Assembly (NCBI RefSeq): GCF_016745255.1
Contig: NZ_JADOEQ010000023.1
Coordinates: 1 to 54,235, forward strand
DNA length: 54,235 bases
Reading direction: 5' to 3'
Origin: Enterococcus sp. BWR-S5
GTDB lineage: Bacteria > Bacillota > Bacilli > Lactobacillales > Enterococcaceae
Made by a program: the position numbers and the translations under genes. The notes beneath the pieces are model-generated. The model worked only from the letters and a program-made list of their open reading frames with translations. It was not told the origin of the DNA and ran no database searches. Positions 43,545 through 53,600 of this stretch are shown piece after piece. The stretch's first letter is position 1, and each line of letters begins with the position of its first letter.

Positions 43545-43822
43545 AACTATCCTCTCCTCTGCAATAAATAATTCTACTTACTTATTATTATGAACCAAAA
43601 TGATAAAAAAGCCAACAATTAAGTTGAATCAGCTCTATTTTCAGAGATATTTAAGAAATGAAAAATTTTGAGAAACATGAGATAATTCTATACATATGAA
43701 TTGGATGAAGCAAAAATGGAAGAGTAAGTGTATCATTTATAAGAGAATATCAGCTGCTTAAAATGCAACTCTAAACAGCTTGATTCATAAAGATGATTTT
43801 GAAAGAATGGCGGGAAGAAAGA

Positions 43823-45097
43823 ATGAAACTAAAACAACTAATGGACGATTTTATTACCTTGGCAATTCAATCAGGCGGATGGATGGAAATGGATCGCTTG
43901 TATTTAAGAAATAAGCTATTAATGATGATTGGGGGACATACGCCGGATAGTGACTATGAAGCGGTGTATGATTCAACATCAGCTGATAGCCTTGCTGATT
44001 CTTTGGTTGCGTATGCAGTGGAGATGGGCTATTCAAATGAGCAGGCTGCCAAAAGCTATTTAAAATCACAGCTTTTGGATCTTTTGGCACCACCACCATC
44101 TGTTGTGAATGCCTTCTTTGCTCAACATTATTCCAAAAGCTCAGAGGAAGCGACCAACTATTTTTATGAGTTAAACAAACGCGATCATTATATTTATACG
44201 CCACAAGTGGGAAAGAAGGAACACTACGAGACACCTTACGGAGAGTTTGTGATTCAGACACTTGAGGATGAAAACGCAGGTAAAGCAAGAGAAGCGGATT
44301 GCTTTTCTGCAGCTGGTCTCACTGAATACCCTAAATGCACGTATTGCTTTGAAAATGAAGGCTATGGTGAAGAAGGAAGTGCAGCCTTACCAACACGTCG
44401 ACTGATTCGAATGAATGTAGGCGGTGAAAGCTGGGGATTTCAATTTTCAGATTGGGAGGAATACAAAGAAAAGTTCTTCATTTCCTCGGAAGCACACCAA
44501 GGGTTGACGAAGAATAAGGATAGTGTTGCCCGTGTCACACAGCTTTTAGACATTTTCCCACAGTATTTTATTCTCCTCTCGCCGGAGAAAACAAAGGAAC
44601 ACGGCTACTACGAAGGTGGGCGGGAAAGTTTCCCGATTGCGGCAGCAGCTGTTCGAACCTATATTGAACTCAAAGAGTTTCCTTTGATGAATGTGGGCTC
44701 CCTTGACTGGCCTTTTCCGGTTATTCGGTTACAAAGTCCAAATGCGGAAGATATTATTGAAGGGATTGACTATATCCTTCAAAAGTGGCAACAATGCTAT
44801 GGAGAAAAACTATCTGTTGAACCAATGATTATAGGACGAAAAAAAGAAAATCTTTATGAATTTGATCTCCTGCTGACTTCCGGCAAGCAACCAAATGAAG
44901 AGCGAGCAACGGCAGAATATCTGGGACGTCATTCGTTGTCTCCAGTAAACGGCGAAGAATCAATAGCGGAGAATCAACTGTCAGAGAAGGCACTTGAGGA
45001 ATATGTGGCAATGTTGAAATCTTGGACTCCCTTTGGAATGGAGCAACAGATAGGAGAAAACGAAACAATTGAAGACTTCTTGCTTAGTTTGGAATAA
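43823..45097 (+). CDS. Divergent GalT-like protein (hexose-1-phosphate uridylyltransferase family 2)
   Basis: 424 residues from ATG 43823; an in-frame ATG at 43793 lacks an RBS. TEYPKCTYCFENEGYGE, GESWGFQFSDWEEYKEKFFI and FPQYFI follow the layout of Firmicutes GalT. The active-site stretch that family members show as HEHYQGGRH-like reads EHGYYEGGRESFPI here, so the nucleophilic histidine appears to be tyrosine. No galK or galE lies nearby. It may be an inactive or repurposed paralogue; the family match is from memory of motifs. Confidence 0.75.
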   Translation: MKLKQLMDDFITLAIQSGGWMEMDRLYLRNKLLMMIGGHTPDSDYEAVYDSTSADSLADSLVAYAVEMGYSNEQAAKSYLKSQLLDLLAPPPSVVNAFFAQHYSKSSEEATNYFYELNKRDHYIYTPQVGKKEHYETPYGEFVIQTLEDENAGKAREADCFSAAGLTEYPKCTYCFENEGYGEEGSAALPTRRLIRMNVGGESWGFQFSDWEEYKEKFFISSEAHQGLTKNKDSVARVTQLLDIFPQYFILLSPEKTKEHGYYEGGRESFPIAAAAVRTYIELKEFPLMNVGSLDWPFPVIRLQSPNAEDIIEGIDYILQKWQQCYGEKLSVEPMIIGRKKENLYEFDLLLTSGKQPNEERATAEYLGRHSLSPVNGEESIAENQLSEKALEEYVAMLKSWTPFGMEQQIGENETIEDFLLSLE

Positions 45098-45455
45098 TTA
45101 AACCAGTGTAAAGAATGTCTCTCGTATGAACGCCTCTTCTATTATAATAATAAAGATAATCTACCTTTCTCTTCTATATAATGCTATACTATTTTGGTAA
45201 CACTATTTTGAGAATCAGCAAAAATCATAGTTGGTCATGAGCATGACCAGCTCCTTCACTTTTTATTTACTGCCTAATACTGTGATAATGATAGAATGAA
45301 CAGTGGTCTTCTAAGTAGGATATAGCGCTGAGATTCTTATTACAGTAAGTGTAAGAACATTCGATCTGTCTGGGAAGCAGTGACTATAGGGTTGTGGAAA
45401 TAAAAAAGAGAAGAACGGCTTTTGCGGTTTTCCAAAAAGAAAAAAGGAGATTTTT
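45098..45455 (+). other. Gene-free stretch with promoter-like boxes and a hairpin
   Basis: TATAAT/TATACT boxes near 45178-45191 precede a hairpin, AGTTGGTCAT / ATGACCAGCT (45230-45239 with 45244-45253), and T-rich DNA at 45262. A transcript of about 70 bases is possible. From 45280 to 45420 the sequence is less AT-rich and contains TTCTTA/TAAGAA inverted repeats but no family I can name. Confidence 0.35.
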
Positions 45456-45734
45456 ATGAAGAAGAAAGCGTACAGAAACACACCGGCATTCATGTTTATG
45501 AGCTGGGGATCATTTGCACTTTTCCTGGCACTGATGTTGATTGGTCTTTATACTTTGAAGGAGCCGTTGATGGTTAAAGGTTACTATCTTATGGGATCAA
45601 TCGGATTGATTTCATCCTCGTTTACCTTAGCAAAGGTAATCAGAGATAATCAAGAAGACGAAGAGCGTTACAACCAAATGTTCCGTGCGATGGATGAGCC
45701 TTCTAAACGAGAAGAAGGAATGTTGGAAGATTAA
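45456..45734 (+). CDS. YiaA/YiaB-type two-helix membrane protein
   Basis: 92 residues. Two membrane helices (about 12-32 and 42-60) with GSFALFLALMLIGLY and VKGYYLMGSIGLISSSFTLA, then KVIRDNQEDE, match the YiaAB domain. A short acidic cytosolic tail follows. Role unknown. RBS AAAGGAGA. Confidence 0.87.
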   Translation: MKKKAYRNTPAFMFMSWGSFALFLALMLIGLYTLKEPLMVKGYYLMGSIGLISSSFTLAKVIRDNQEDEERYNQMFRAMDEPSKREEGMLED

Positions 45735-45769
45735 CATACTGAATATATCTTAGGACAATCTCAAATGAG

Positions 45770-45829
45770 AAGTGAGTAAGTTGAAGAGACCGGCGTAATG
45801 AGCTGTCTTGAAAACTGCTCGCTTTTTTT
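45770..45829 (+). terminator. Terminator after the YiaA-type gene
   Basis: AAGTGAGTA(a)GTT pairs with AACTGCTCGCTT (45770-45782 with 45813-45824), with an inner AGAGAC/GTCTT helix, then seven T. Confidence 0.82.
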
Positions 45830-45989
45830 GTACATTAAACGTCTGGCGAGGCGATAGGCAAGCAAAACAGCAAGAATATTCAGTGGATAAATCAGCGATA
45901 GAAGTTCAACCTTCATGAATGTTTTTAATGATTAAATCCGTAAAATCACGTATAATAGAACATAGTGAAATTTCAGAGGAGGGTATAAT

Positions 45990-47756
45990 ATGGCCTATCA
46001 AGCATTGTATCGGGTGTGGCGATCTCAACGATTTGAAGATATCGTCGGACAAAAGGCTGTGACTCAGACCTTGAAAAATGCAATTATGCAGCATAAAACC
46101 TCGCATGCCTATTTGTTTACCGGTCCCAGAGGTACAGGGAAAACCAGTGCTGCTAAAATTTTTGCTAAGGCAATCAACTGTCCAAACAGTGTGGACGGAG
46201 AGCCCTGTAACGAATGTGATATCTGTAAAGAAATCACGGAAGGCCGCTTGAATGATGTGATTGAGATTGATGCGGCGAGCAACAATGGTGTCGAAGAAAT
46301 TCGAGATATTCGAGATAAAGCAAAGTATGCGCCGACACAGGCTGAATACAAAGTATATATCGTCGATGAAGTACATATGCTGTCAACCGGAGCATTTAAT
46401 GCATTGCTGAAAACTCTGGAAGAACCGCCCAAAAATGTTATCTTCATTTTGGCGACAACAGAACCCCACAAGATTCCGCTGACTATCATTTCAAGGACAC
46501 AGCGTTTTGATTTCAAGCGTATCGGAACACAAGATATTGTTGACCATTTAGCACATATCTTGATAGAGAGCTCATTGAAATATGAAGAACAGGCATTGTA
46601 TACCATTGCTCGAGCAGCAGAAGGCGGAATGCGTGATGCATTAAGCATATTGGATCAGGCACTTTCGTTCAGTGAGGATGAAGTGACGCTTGCCGATGCT
46701 CTTCAAGTGACTGGTAGTTTGACCTTTGAAATGATGGATCGCTATATTTCTTCTTGTATAGCTGGGAATGTTGAGCAGGGCTTGGAAACACTTGAAGCGA
46801 TATTGAATTCAGGGACAGAAGCCAGCCGCTTTTTAGAGGATATTTTATTGTATTGTCGTGATTTGCTGATGTACCAACAAGCACCAAAGCTGTTGGAAGG
46901 GAAAACAGGCACAATTACTGAAACCTTTAAAGAGCTTGCCCAGCAGACTGAGCCTGAGCGAATCTATCAGCTGATTCAAACCTTAAGCGATACGCAAAAT
47001 GAAATTCGTTTCACCAATCATGCAACAATTTATCTGGAAGTAGGCACAGTGAAGCTGGCTCAAGGAAACCGTTCAATTCAAACCGTCCAAGCATCAGCAG
47101 CAGCTGGTGCAGTGGATTCGGAGGCTGTTGCTGAGTTGAGAGGCCAGGTTCAGAAGCTGCAGTTGGAAATAGAAGAGCTTAAGAAAAATGGTGTTTCGGC
47201 AACACAAGAGACGGCGAAAGCACCGGCACGTCAACCGGCAGCTAACCGAAACAGTTTCAAAGTACCGACAGAGCGCGTGTACCAAGTGCTGAGAGAAGCA
47301 ACTCGAGAGCATTTAGAAAAGGTAAAGGATGTTTGGGAAGATTTACTTCAGATGCTGTCAGTAAGTCAGCGGGCGATATTGAAGGCCACCGAACCTGTAG
47401 CCGGAAGTCCCACAAGCATGGTCTTGGCGTTTGATTACGAAATTTTTTGTGGAAGAGCAGCAAGCGACAGTGAAATTCAGCTGGCAATCCAAAACAATCT
47501 TAGTCGTTTGATTAATTATACGCCTGAAATTGTTTGTATCACGAGGGAAAGCTGGCCCAGTATTAGGAAAACCTTTATTGAACAGAATAAAGGTCAGGCT
47601 GCATCATCTGAGGCGGATGTATCAGAATTAGATGCTACGGATGCGGTTCAAATGCCGGAGGATGAGCAGGAATCAGAGTCTTCCAATGGACAGGAAGTCA
47701 TTGATCAAGCAATGAATATGTTCGGAGCAGAGATTGTTGAAGTAGTGAATGATTAG
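45990..47756 (+). CDS. dnaX: DNA polymerase III subunits gamma and tau
   Basis: 588 residues. GPRGTGKTSAAKIFAKAINC is Walker A; the zinc module Cys residues follow in NCPNSVDGEPCNECDIC; VYIVDEVHMLS is Walker B, and ISRTQRFDFKRI is the sensor region. Residues after about 370 form the tau-type C-terminal part with an Ala/Pro/Gln linker. It loads the sliding clamp. RBS GAGGAGGG. The tadA gene common upstream in Bacillus is absent. Confidence 0.96.
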   Translation: MAYQALYRVWRSQRFEDIVGQKAVTQTLKNAIMQHKTSHAYLFTGPRGTGKTSAAKIFAKAINCPNSVDGEPCNECDICKEITEGRLNDVIEIDAASNNGVEEIRDIRDKAKYAPTQAEYKVYIVDEVHMLSTGAFNALLKTLEEPPKNVIFILATTEPHKIPLTIISRTQRFDFKRIGTQDIVDHLAHILIESSLKYEEQALYTIARAAEGGMRDALSILDQALSFSEDEVTLADALQVTGSLTFEMMDRYISSCIAGNVEQGLETLEAILNSGTEASRFLEDILLYCRDLLMYQQAPKLLEGKTGTITETFKELAQQTEPERIYQLIQTLSDTQNEIRFTNHATIYLEVGTVKLAQGNRSIQTVQASAAAGAVDSEAVAELRGQVQKLQLEIEELKKNGVSATQETAKAPARQPAANRNSFKVPTERVYQVLREATREHLEKVKDVWEDLLQMLSVSQRAILKATEPVAGSPTSMVLAFDYEIFCGRAASDSEIQLAIQNNLSRLINYTPEIVCITRESWPSIRKTFIEQNKGQAASSEADVSELDATDAVQMPEDEQESESSNGQEVIDQAMNMFGAEIVEVVND

Positions 47757-47845
47757 CTAATAGCGCGGACTTCTTGATTATACTGGAAAGATTTCGGGTG
47801 TAATAAAAGTCAGCAATAAATAAATGGAACGAGGAGAAGATAACT

Positions 47846-48160
47846 ATGATGCGTGGTATGGGAAATATGCAAGGAATGATGAAACAGGTACAAAAAATGC
47901 AGAAGGAAATGGAACAGGCACAAGCTGCATTGAATGAGAAAGAATTTGTCGGAGAAGCAACAAACCAACTGGTAACTGCTGTATTCACAGGTGACAAAAG
48001 ATTGAAGGATATCACAATCAAAGAAGAGATTGTTGATGCAGAAGATGTAGAAATGCTGCAGGACTTAGTAGTCATGGCAGTTAATGACGGTCTGGTGAAA
48101 ATTGAAAAAGAAACGGAAGCAACTATGGGTAAATATGCGAAAGGTTTACCAGGCTTCTAA
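47846..48160 (+). CDS. YbaB/EbfC-family nucleoid-associated protein
   Basis: 104 residues. [20 protein letters not shown] at the N-terminus, [20 protein letters not shown] in the middle and GLPGF at the end match the family. Dimers bind DNA without strict sequence preference. It follows dnaX as usual, but recR, the normal third gene, is replaced by a terminator and an unrelated regulator. RBS GAGGAG. Confidence 0.94.
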   Translation: MMRGMGNMQGMMKQVQKMQKEMEQAQAALNEKEFVGEATNQLVTAVFTGDKRLKDITIKEEIVDAEDVEMLQDLVVMAVNDGLVKIEKETEATMGKYAKGLPGF

Positions 48161-48248
48161 TCAAGCGATTAGACCTAGCCAAGCAGAAAAATAAATACTT
48201 GACTGCATTCATAGATTTTAGTGAAGACCACATGAGCCTTCCTTTTAA

Positions 48249-48291
48249 TAAATCCTCAATTCGATTATTAACGAATTGAGGATTTTTTTGA
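48249..48291 (+). terminator. Terminator after the YbaB-family gene
   Basis: AATCCTCAATTCG / CGAATTGAGGATT (48251-48263 with 48272-48284), then seven T. Confidence 0.95.
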
Positions 48292-48309
48292 AAAAATATT
48301 ATAGAAGAC

Positions 48310-48346
48310 TTGACTCATACCTAATGTCACAGTTTAAAGTATAAGT
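48310..48346 (+). promoter_or_regulatory. MerR-type promoter with dyad operator
   Basis: TTGACT (48310-48315), 19-base spacer, TAAAGT (48335-48340). The 19-base spacing is typical of MerR-activated promoters. An interrupted dyad, ACTCATAC (48313-48320) and GTATAAGT (48339-48346), frames the spacer. Probably the autoregulatory site of the gene behind it. Confidence 0.5.
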
Positions 48347-48384
48347 AAGCTAGCGAAGAGAGAAAAGGAAAGAAGGAATAGAGC

Positions 48385-49203
48385 ATGTTCAAAATTGGAG
48401 AATTCTCAAAAATATCAAATACAACGGTGCGTACCTTGAGACATTATGAAAAACTAGGGTTGATGTTGCCTACAACGGTTGACCAGCAATCTGGCTATCG
48501 TTTTTACGAAGCAAGTCAGATAAGTACAATCAATAAAATCAAAATGCTGCAGCAAATCGGCTTATCTCTGGATACAATCAAAGAGATATTGGAAAAACAG
48601 CAGACGGAAATTCTAAATTATTACTATGAAGCCAAAGAAAATGAACTTGAACAGGAAATGGAAGAACTCAAGAAGAAAAAAGAAATGATCAGGCAGCTGC
48701 AAAATCAATTGAAAGAAGGAAATAACATGGAAAAATACAATGTCGTGTTAAAATCGATACCGGCAAGAAGTGTCATCAGTGTAAGAAAGGTCATCCCAAC
48801 CTTCCAAGATGAAGGGATGCTATGGGGATTGCTGCAAAAAGAAATTGAGGCAAAAGGTGTGAAAATCGCTCCAGGGTCCTTAGGTGTGAGCTTGTATCAT
48901 GACAAAGAGTACAAAGAGAACGAAGTGGATGTAGAGGTGCAGCTGGAAGTAAGTGGAGAATATGAAAATGGAACAGCTGCCACGTTTTTTGAGGCGCCTG
49001 AATATAATATGGCATCGGTAACCTTTAGTGGAAGCTTCGATCAAATGCCTCAAATTTCTCAAGCTTTGGGAACTTGGATTGAAACGAATCACTATCAGGT
49101 TTCAGGTCCAATGATTAACATTTCCCATGTATCACCGGCGCAAGACCCAAATCCGGAAAATTGGGTTACTGAAGCTTCTTTCGTTATCTCTCCACAATCA
49201 TAG
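48385..49203 (+). CDS. MerR-family regulator with GyrI-like ligand domain (BmrR type)
   Basis: 272 residues. FKIGEFSKISNTTVRTLRHY (2-21) is the MerR winged helix, SGYRFYEASQ follows, and a coiled linker (about 72-112) precedes a GyrI-like domain (about 120-272) with SVTFSGSFDQM and a final ASFVISPQ. Such proteins bind hydrophobic cations or drugs and untwist promoters with long spacers. No efflux pump is adjacent, so its target is unknown. RBS AAAGGAA. Confidence 0.92.
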   Translation: MFKIGEFSKISNTTVRTLRHYEKLGLMLPTTVDQQSGYRFYEASQISTINKIKMLQQIGLSLDTIKEILEKQQTEILNYYYEAKENELEQEMEELKKKKEMIRQLQNQLKEGNNMEKYNVVLKSIPARSVISVRKVIPTFQDEGMLWGLLQKEIEAKGVKIAPGSLGVSLYHDKEYKENEVDVEVQLEVSGEYENGTAATFFEAPEYNMASVTFSGSFDQMPQISQALGTWIETNHYQVSGPMINISHVSPAQDPNPENWVTEASFVISPQS

Positions 49204-49221
49204 GTAACTGGAAAATTTGAT

Positions 49222-49268
49222 AAAAGCCGAACAGCTTTCTATAAGAGAAAGTTGTTCGGCTTTTTTTG
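49222..49268 (+). terminator. Terminator after the MerR-type regulator
   Basis: AAAGCCGAACAGCTTTCT region (49222-49239) pairs with GAAAGTTGTTCGGCTTT, then further T. Confidence 0.93.
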
Positions 49269-49734
49269 TTTAATATTGACTATTTTTTTCACATCTCTTT
49301 GAAATCAATTAGTAAATAATAGCCATTGAAGGTGTCCTTCAGCAATAAATTTTTTCATTTAGATATCTTTATGTAACAAAACATTTTCATCTATATGTTA
49401 AATATTTTATTTTTGAGATATTTCTGAGAATTTCTTCCGTTATAAAAGTGAAGAATAAAAACGAGTCTAATCCTTTTAAATCAGTATTTTGCTCTCTATT
49501 ATTGTTTTCTGTTTTGTCTTTTTATCACAAATTTCAATTTTTAAACAAAAAAGTGAGAAAAAATAATATAGACTTTTAAAAATATTTGATATAAAATTCA
49601 TTTGTATTAATAAAAAGATATATTTCCAAAGAGAATACAAATGTTTTTTTAATTTTTGGTTTTAAATTTAAGGGGAAATTGGTTTAGAAAGACAGATAAC
49701 CATATTTTGAAATTAAGGTTTTTAGGAGGCAAAC
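49269..49734 (+). other. AT-rich gene-free stretch before the WxL-locus regulator
   Basis: About 465 bases, strongly AT-rich, with several TATAAA/TATAAT-like boxes (for example TTGATATAAAAT near 49587) but no unambiguous promoter, hairpin or ORF. Such a long AT-rich region could hold regulator binding sites. Confidence 0.4.
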
Positions 49735-50451
49735 ATGGATAAAAAAAATGTAAATACGGGGATCATTTCATTGTCAGCCAAATTAGCTGAACCTTATTCA
49801 GAAGAACTGATGAAACATAATATGAATGTCATGCCCCTTACAATGGAAAACTTTGAGCAGTATGTTGATCAGCTGGATGCAGTGATTATTAGAGAAAACG
49901 CAGAACAGGATGTCAGACACACCTGCCAGTTATTAGTAAAGATTAAAGAAAGCTCTGATGCATTCGTTTGGGTATTTTCTCCTAATACACCTGTTTCGAT
50001 GAGAATTGTCTATCTTCAGCTTGGAGCTGTTGGAGTAATTTCCGACGACTGTAAAGCGGATGAGCTGCAGCTGATTATTTCTAATAGTGTCTATAAAAGA
50101 AAAGGCATGAAACGTGCAGTGGTTAATACGGACTCGGATCAAGTCGATGAAAAAGGAAAGAAAAAATTTGTCGAACTGATTCCAAGAAATTCCAGTATAA
50201 GAATTGATGGGATGAAAGAAATACCGCTAACCAAACTTGAGTATAGAGCAATCGATTTTCTTTATAGAAACATGAATGCGGCGGTTACTTATCAAGAAAT
50301 ATTCGAGACTGTTTGGGAAAAAGAGTTCGACAACAAAAATTATCGTGTAGCAAATCTGATTTTCCATCTTAGAGAGAAAATCGAAAAGGATGCATCAAAT
50401 CCAATCCTCATACAAACGGTTCGTTCTAAAGGCTATATGCTGGTTGGATGA
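49735..50451 (+). CDS. Winged-helix regulator with degenerate receiver domain
   Basis: 238 residues. The C-terminal 95 residues are an OmpR/PhoB-type DNA-binding domain: PLTKLEYRAIDFLYRNMNAA, VTYQEIFETVWEKEF, YRVANLIFHLREKIE and VRSKGYMLVG. The N-terminal 120 residues have the spacing of a response-regulator receiver, but the phosphoacceptor position reads AVIIREN and the conserved lysine region reads VISDDC, so normal phosphorylation is unlikely. No histidine kinase is nearby. It precedes the WxL genes and probably controls them. RBS TAGGAGG. Confidence 0.85.
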   Translation: MDKKNVNTGIISLSAKLAEPYSEELMKHNMNVMPLTMENFEQYVDQLDAVIIRENAEQDVRHTCQLLVKIKESSDAFVWVFSPNTPVSMRIVYLQLGAVGVISDDCKADELQLIISNSVYKRKGMKRAVVNTDSDQVDEKGKKKFVELIPRNSSIRIDGMKEIPLTKLEYRAIDFLYRNMNAAVTYQEIFETVWEKEFDNKNYRVANLIFHLREKIEKDASNPILIQTVRSKGYMLVG

Positions 50452-50552
50452 GCTGGTAGTCATGGCGGTTCCTGTGAAAATTAGGAATGACGGTGGCAGA
50501 AACAGTCGTATTTCATTTTCTAACAAAAGATAATTTAGGAGGGAAACACAAT

Positions 50553-50633
50553 ATGAAATCCTGGATTTATCAAAAAGTTATGAAAATTGAAATAAATGTA
50601 TCTCTGTTGAAAAACAAGATACAAAAATATTGA
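50553..50633 (+). CDS. Possible 26-residue small ORF before the WxL gene
   Basis: ATG at 50553 with TAGGAGGG nine bases upstream, a strong RBS, reading MKSWIYQKVMKIEINVSLLK and six more residues to TGA at 50633. It ends 16 bases before the next gene, whose RBS AAAGGAGGAG follows at once. A leader peptide coupled to the WxL gene is possible. RBS and start share 20 bases with 26178-26197. Confidence 0.45.
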   Translation: MKSWIYQKVMKIEINVSLLKNKIQKY

Positions 50634-50649
50634 GGAAAGGAGGAGAAAA

Positions 50650-53600
50650 ATGAAATTAGGAAGAAAATTTTATTTGTTCATGTTTCTTGCTTTCATTTCT
50701 ACAGTTGTCGGTGGTTATTTTTATAGTAACTTATCAGTTGTTAAAGCAAATGAAGATGAGTACGGTATAGATGTTTCTTATCTCGCTGATAGCCAAAAAA
50801 CTGTGAATCTTACATTTGGGAAACTAGAGGATGAAGAAGTTTATTTACAATCCGAAGGCTTGCAGACTATTACAAAAGAGATGCTTGCAGATGGAATTGC
50901 CTCTGACTTTGATGGAGAAGTAAGCTTTGAAGAAGTAGACGCTAATAAGGTGAAAATCAGCATTAAAAAGGGAACGAAGATTTTAAAAATTCAATTTATT
51001 GCAGATGTTTTACCTGAAAACAGTAAAGGAAACATTACTTTGCTGAATGAAACAATGGATGTATTGGCAGAAGCTGATGTTACTAATGACTCAGTTAGTA
51101 CCTTTGATCCAGGATTGGCTACTCCAGTTGCATTTAGCGAAACTAGTTCTGCGATTTCGCCAACCAGCTCGCTGATTCCAGCTACGCCGGAAGAAATTGC
51201 TCAAAGAAACGAGGAAGCAAACCTACGGGTAGGATTTAATCCATTAGTTAATGTTAAAACAGTAGGAACTTGGACTGAGTTTAGTGCGGCGTACAATGAC
51301 CAAACAGTTACAAAAATCATTATGACTACTGATCTTCAAAGAGCCAGTACTCTAACCGCACGTCAAACTTCCATTGAAATTGATGGAGGAGGATTTATTC
51401 TTGATATGACGGGCGACACATTGAGATTAGCTGCTACGCCAAGTGACGGTATAGGTTTTTTCCATTTTCATGATATGACAGCGAAAAATTCTGCCAATGA
51501 AGGAAATGGTACCGGCGGTAATATGTGGGCTTTTGTCAATGCGATAAATGGTACAACCTATTCAAGAAACTGGAGATTTAGAACAGGGAATATCGAAACA
51601 GTCAGAGTAAATGGCCAACGTGTCATCCGTTTGATTCGAGGATCGAGAGCAGAAATAACGGTATATGGCAAAATGAATTTGATTACCACGTCTGAAAACT
51701 TTTATGCCGGTAGTATCATCGTAGAAGATGGAACTGATTGGTATGGTGAGGATACTGGATCAAACTACTCAGTTATTTGGTTTGAACTTGAATCAAGTGG
51801 TACAGATACCGGAGCAGCTGAGCAGTTTATTGTAGGGAAAAATGCCAGAGTAGTCTTGAAAAATTCAACAACTGGTACAGCCTATCCTGCTGTTTATCAT
51901 CATTGGCGTGAATTTGTATTGGGAGAAGGTTCTACTTACAACTCTAATATGATGGGAAATGCCTTCCGAACTTCTTACACATCAACTATTAATTTGAAAA
52001 AAGATTCTACAATGAACTTGATTAGTAGAGGAACTGGAGCTGTACTTCAGTTTGGTGGTGGTTATGGATTTTCAAACACAACTGGAACTAGATTTAATGT
52101 TGAACAAGAGGCTAGTTTATATATTGTTGGAGATACAGCTGGTCCGACGATTGATTTCCATACAACAACAACTGCAAGAGACATCAAGTTGATTTTAACA
52201 TCACCTAAAGGGTTTGATTTTCGTAATAAGAATAATTCAAATCAGGTAATGAATGTGCGGCAAACTCAAAATGAGTTTCAAGTTATTGATTCGGATATCG
52301 ACTTATGGAATAAAGGTGTTCCCATTTTAGGGCCATCAAATGAAACATACGCACGTGTAGGTAATTTAAGTGTTGTTGGAACAGGTGGTACTGCTAATGT
52401 AAATACGACAGAGCCTGGCTTGGAAAACTTTACACCTGCAAACTATCGAAGAATAGCTGGAATGAATTCCAAACCTCTTAGCGAGTGGGTTCCTGTAACC
52501 GATGCAGATTACACGTATAAAGTACGCGTACTGATTGGTTATACTCCAGGAGATGAATACGATGAAAATAGCAATGTTATCTTAGAGCCTGTTTATGCTT
52601 CTGAGAATCAAGCAAAGGTGACATTCACAGATACCTATGGTGATACTCATGAAGTTTGGACTGATGCGAACGGGTATGCAAGTTTCACAGATACTCGCTT
52701 CAATACTGCTGGTGAAAAGATGACAGCTTATGCGACTCGAGGACCTTGGGTGGAAGAAACTGTACAAGAAACCACAGTCATTGATGTGACACCTCCTGAA
52801 CCAGCTAGTTTAGTTGAAGGAAAAGTAACCAATGCAACCAAACAGCTGACTGCTGAAAATCTTGAACCAAATGCGAAAGTGTTCTTAACTATCACTGGAA
52901 CAAGTTCGAATGCAGGGACACTCGTTCCAGCAGGAACAGTGGCAGCCGATGGAACATGGTCACATAATCTATCAAGCTATTTGAACACAGGTGACAGTGT
53001 GACTATCTATTTACAGGATAACGCAGGAGCAGCACCAGCTGACATCGTGCCGGCACCGCCGACAACAAATAGTGCTGACGGAAACATTAACCCGTATCCA
53101 TCAGATTTAAGTTATCGTGATGCAACATTTAAAAAGGCGACGAATTATATTGTTGCAGATATCATTCCAGATGCACCGAAGCTGTCCAAGTATTCGGCAT
53201 CCAGTGGTGGAGCTACAACCTCTATCGGTGATGAAGTAACGTATACACTGACAGCCAAGAATGACAAAGCAGATTCTGTTGATTGGACAGGCGTCGTATT
53301 GGAAGATGTGCTTGCTGCCGGGTTGGATTTTGATTCAACGGATCATGGCATCACCATTAAACAAATCGATGCTTCCGGTACGGAAACAACTGTGCCATTG
53401 GCAGCTGATACCTTCACTTACAATGAGACAACACGTTTACTAAGTATCAAGCTGGGCGATATTCCGGCGAAGTACAGCTATGTTGTAACCTTCAAAGTGA
53501 CGGTAGCCAGTGATGCAACGGTCGATGAGGATATCTTGAATCAGGCAACAGCCAAAGGCTATTCGCCTCAAGAATCCGCAGATCCGTTTGTGCCCGGACC

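Noticed and set aside
45280-45420. SRP (4.5S) RNA upstream of dnaX, as in Bacillus
   Set aside because: The conserved apical stem with its GGAA-type loop and AGCAG motif could not be drawn; only GGGAAGCAG is present.
45311-45493. 60-residue minus-strand frame with hydrophobic N-terminus
   Set aside because: It overlaps the start and RBS of the YiaA-type gene and lacks its own RBS.
47094-47800. Programmed frameshift in dnaX giving the gamma subunit
   Set aside because: No A-rich slippery heptamer followed by a stem was found in the linker region.
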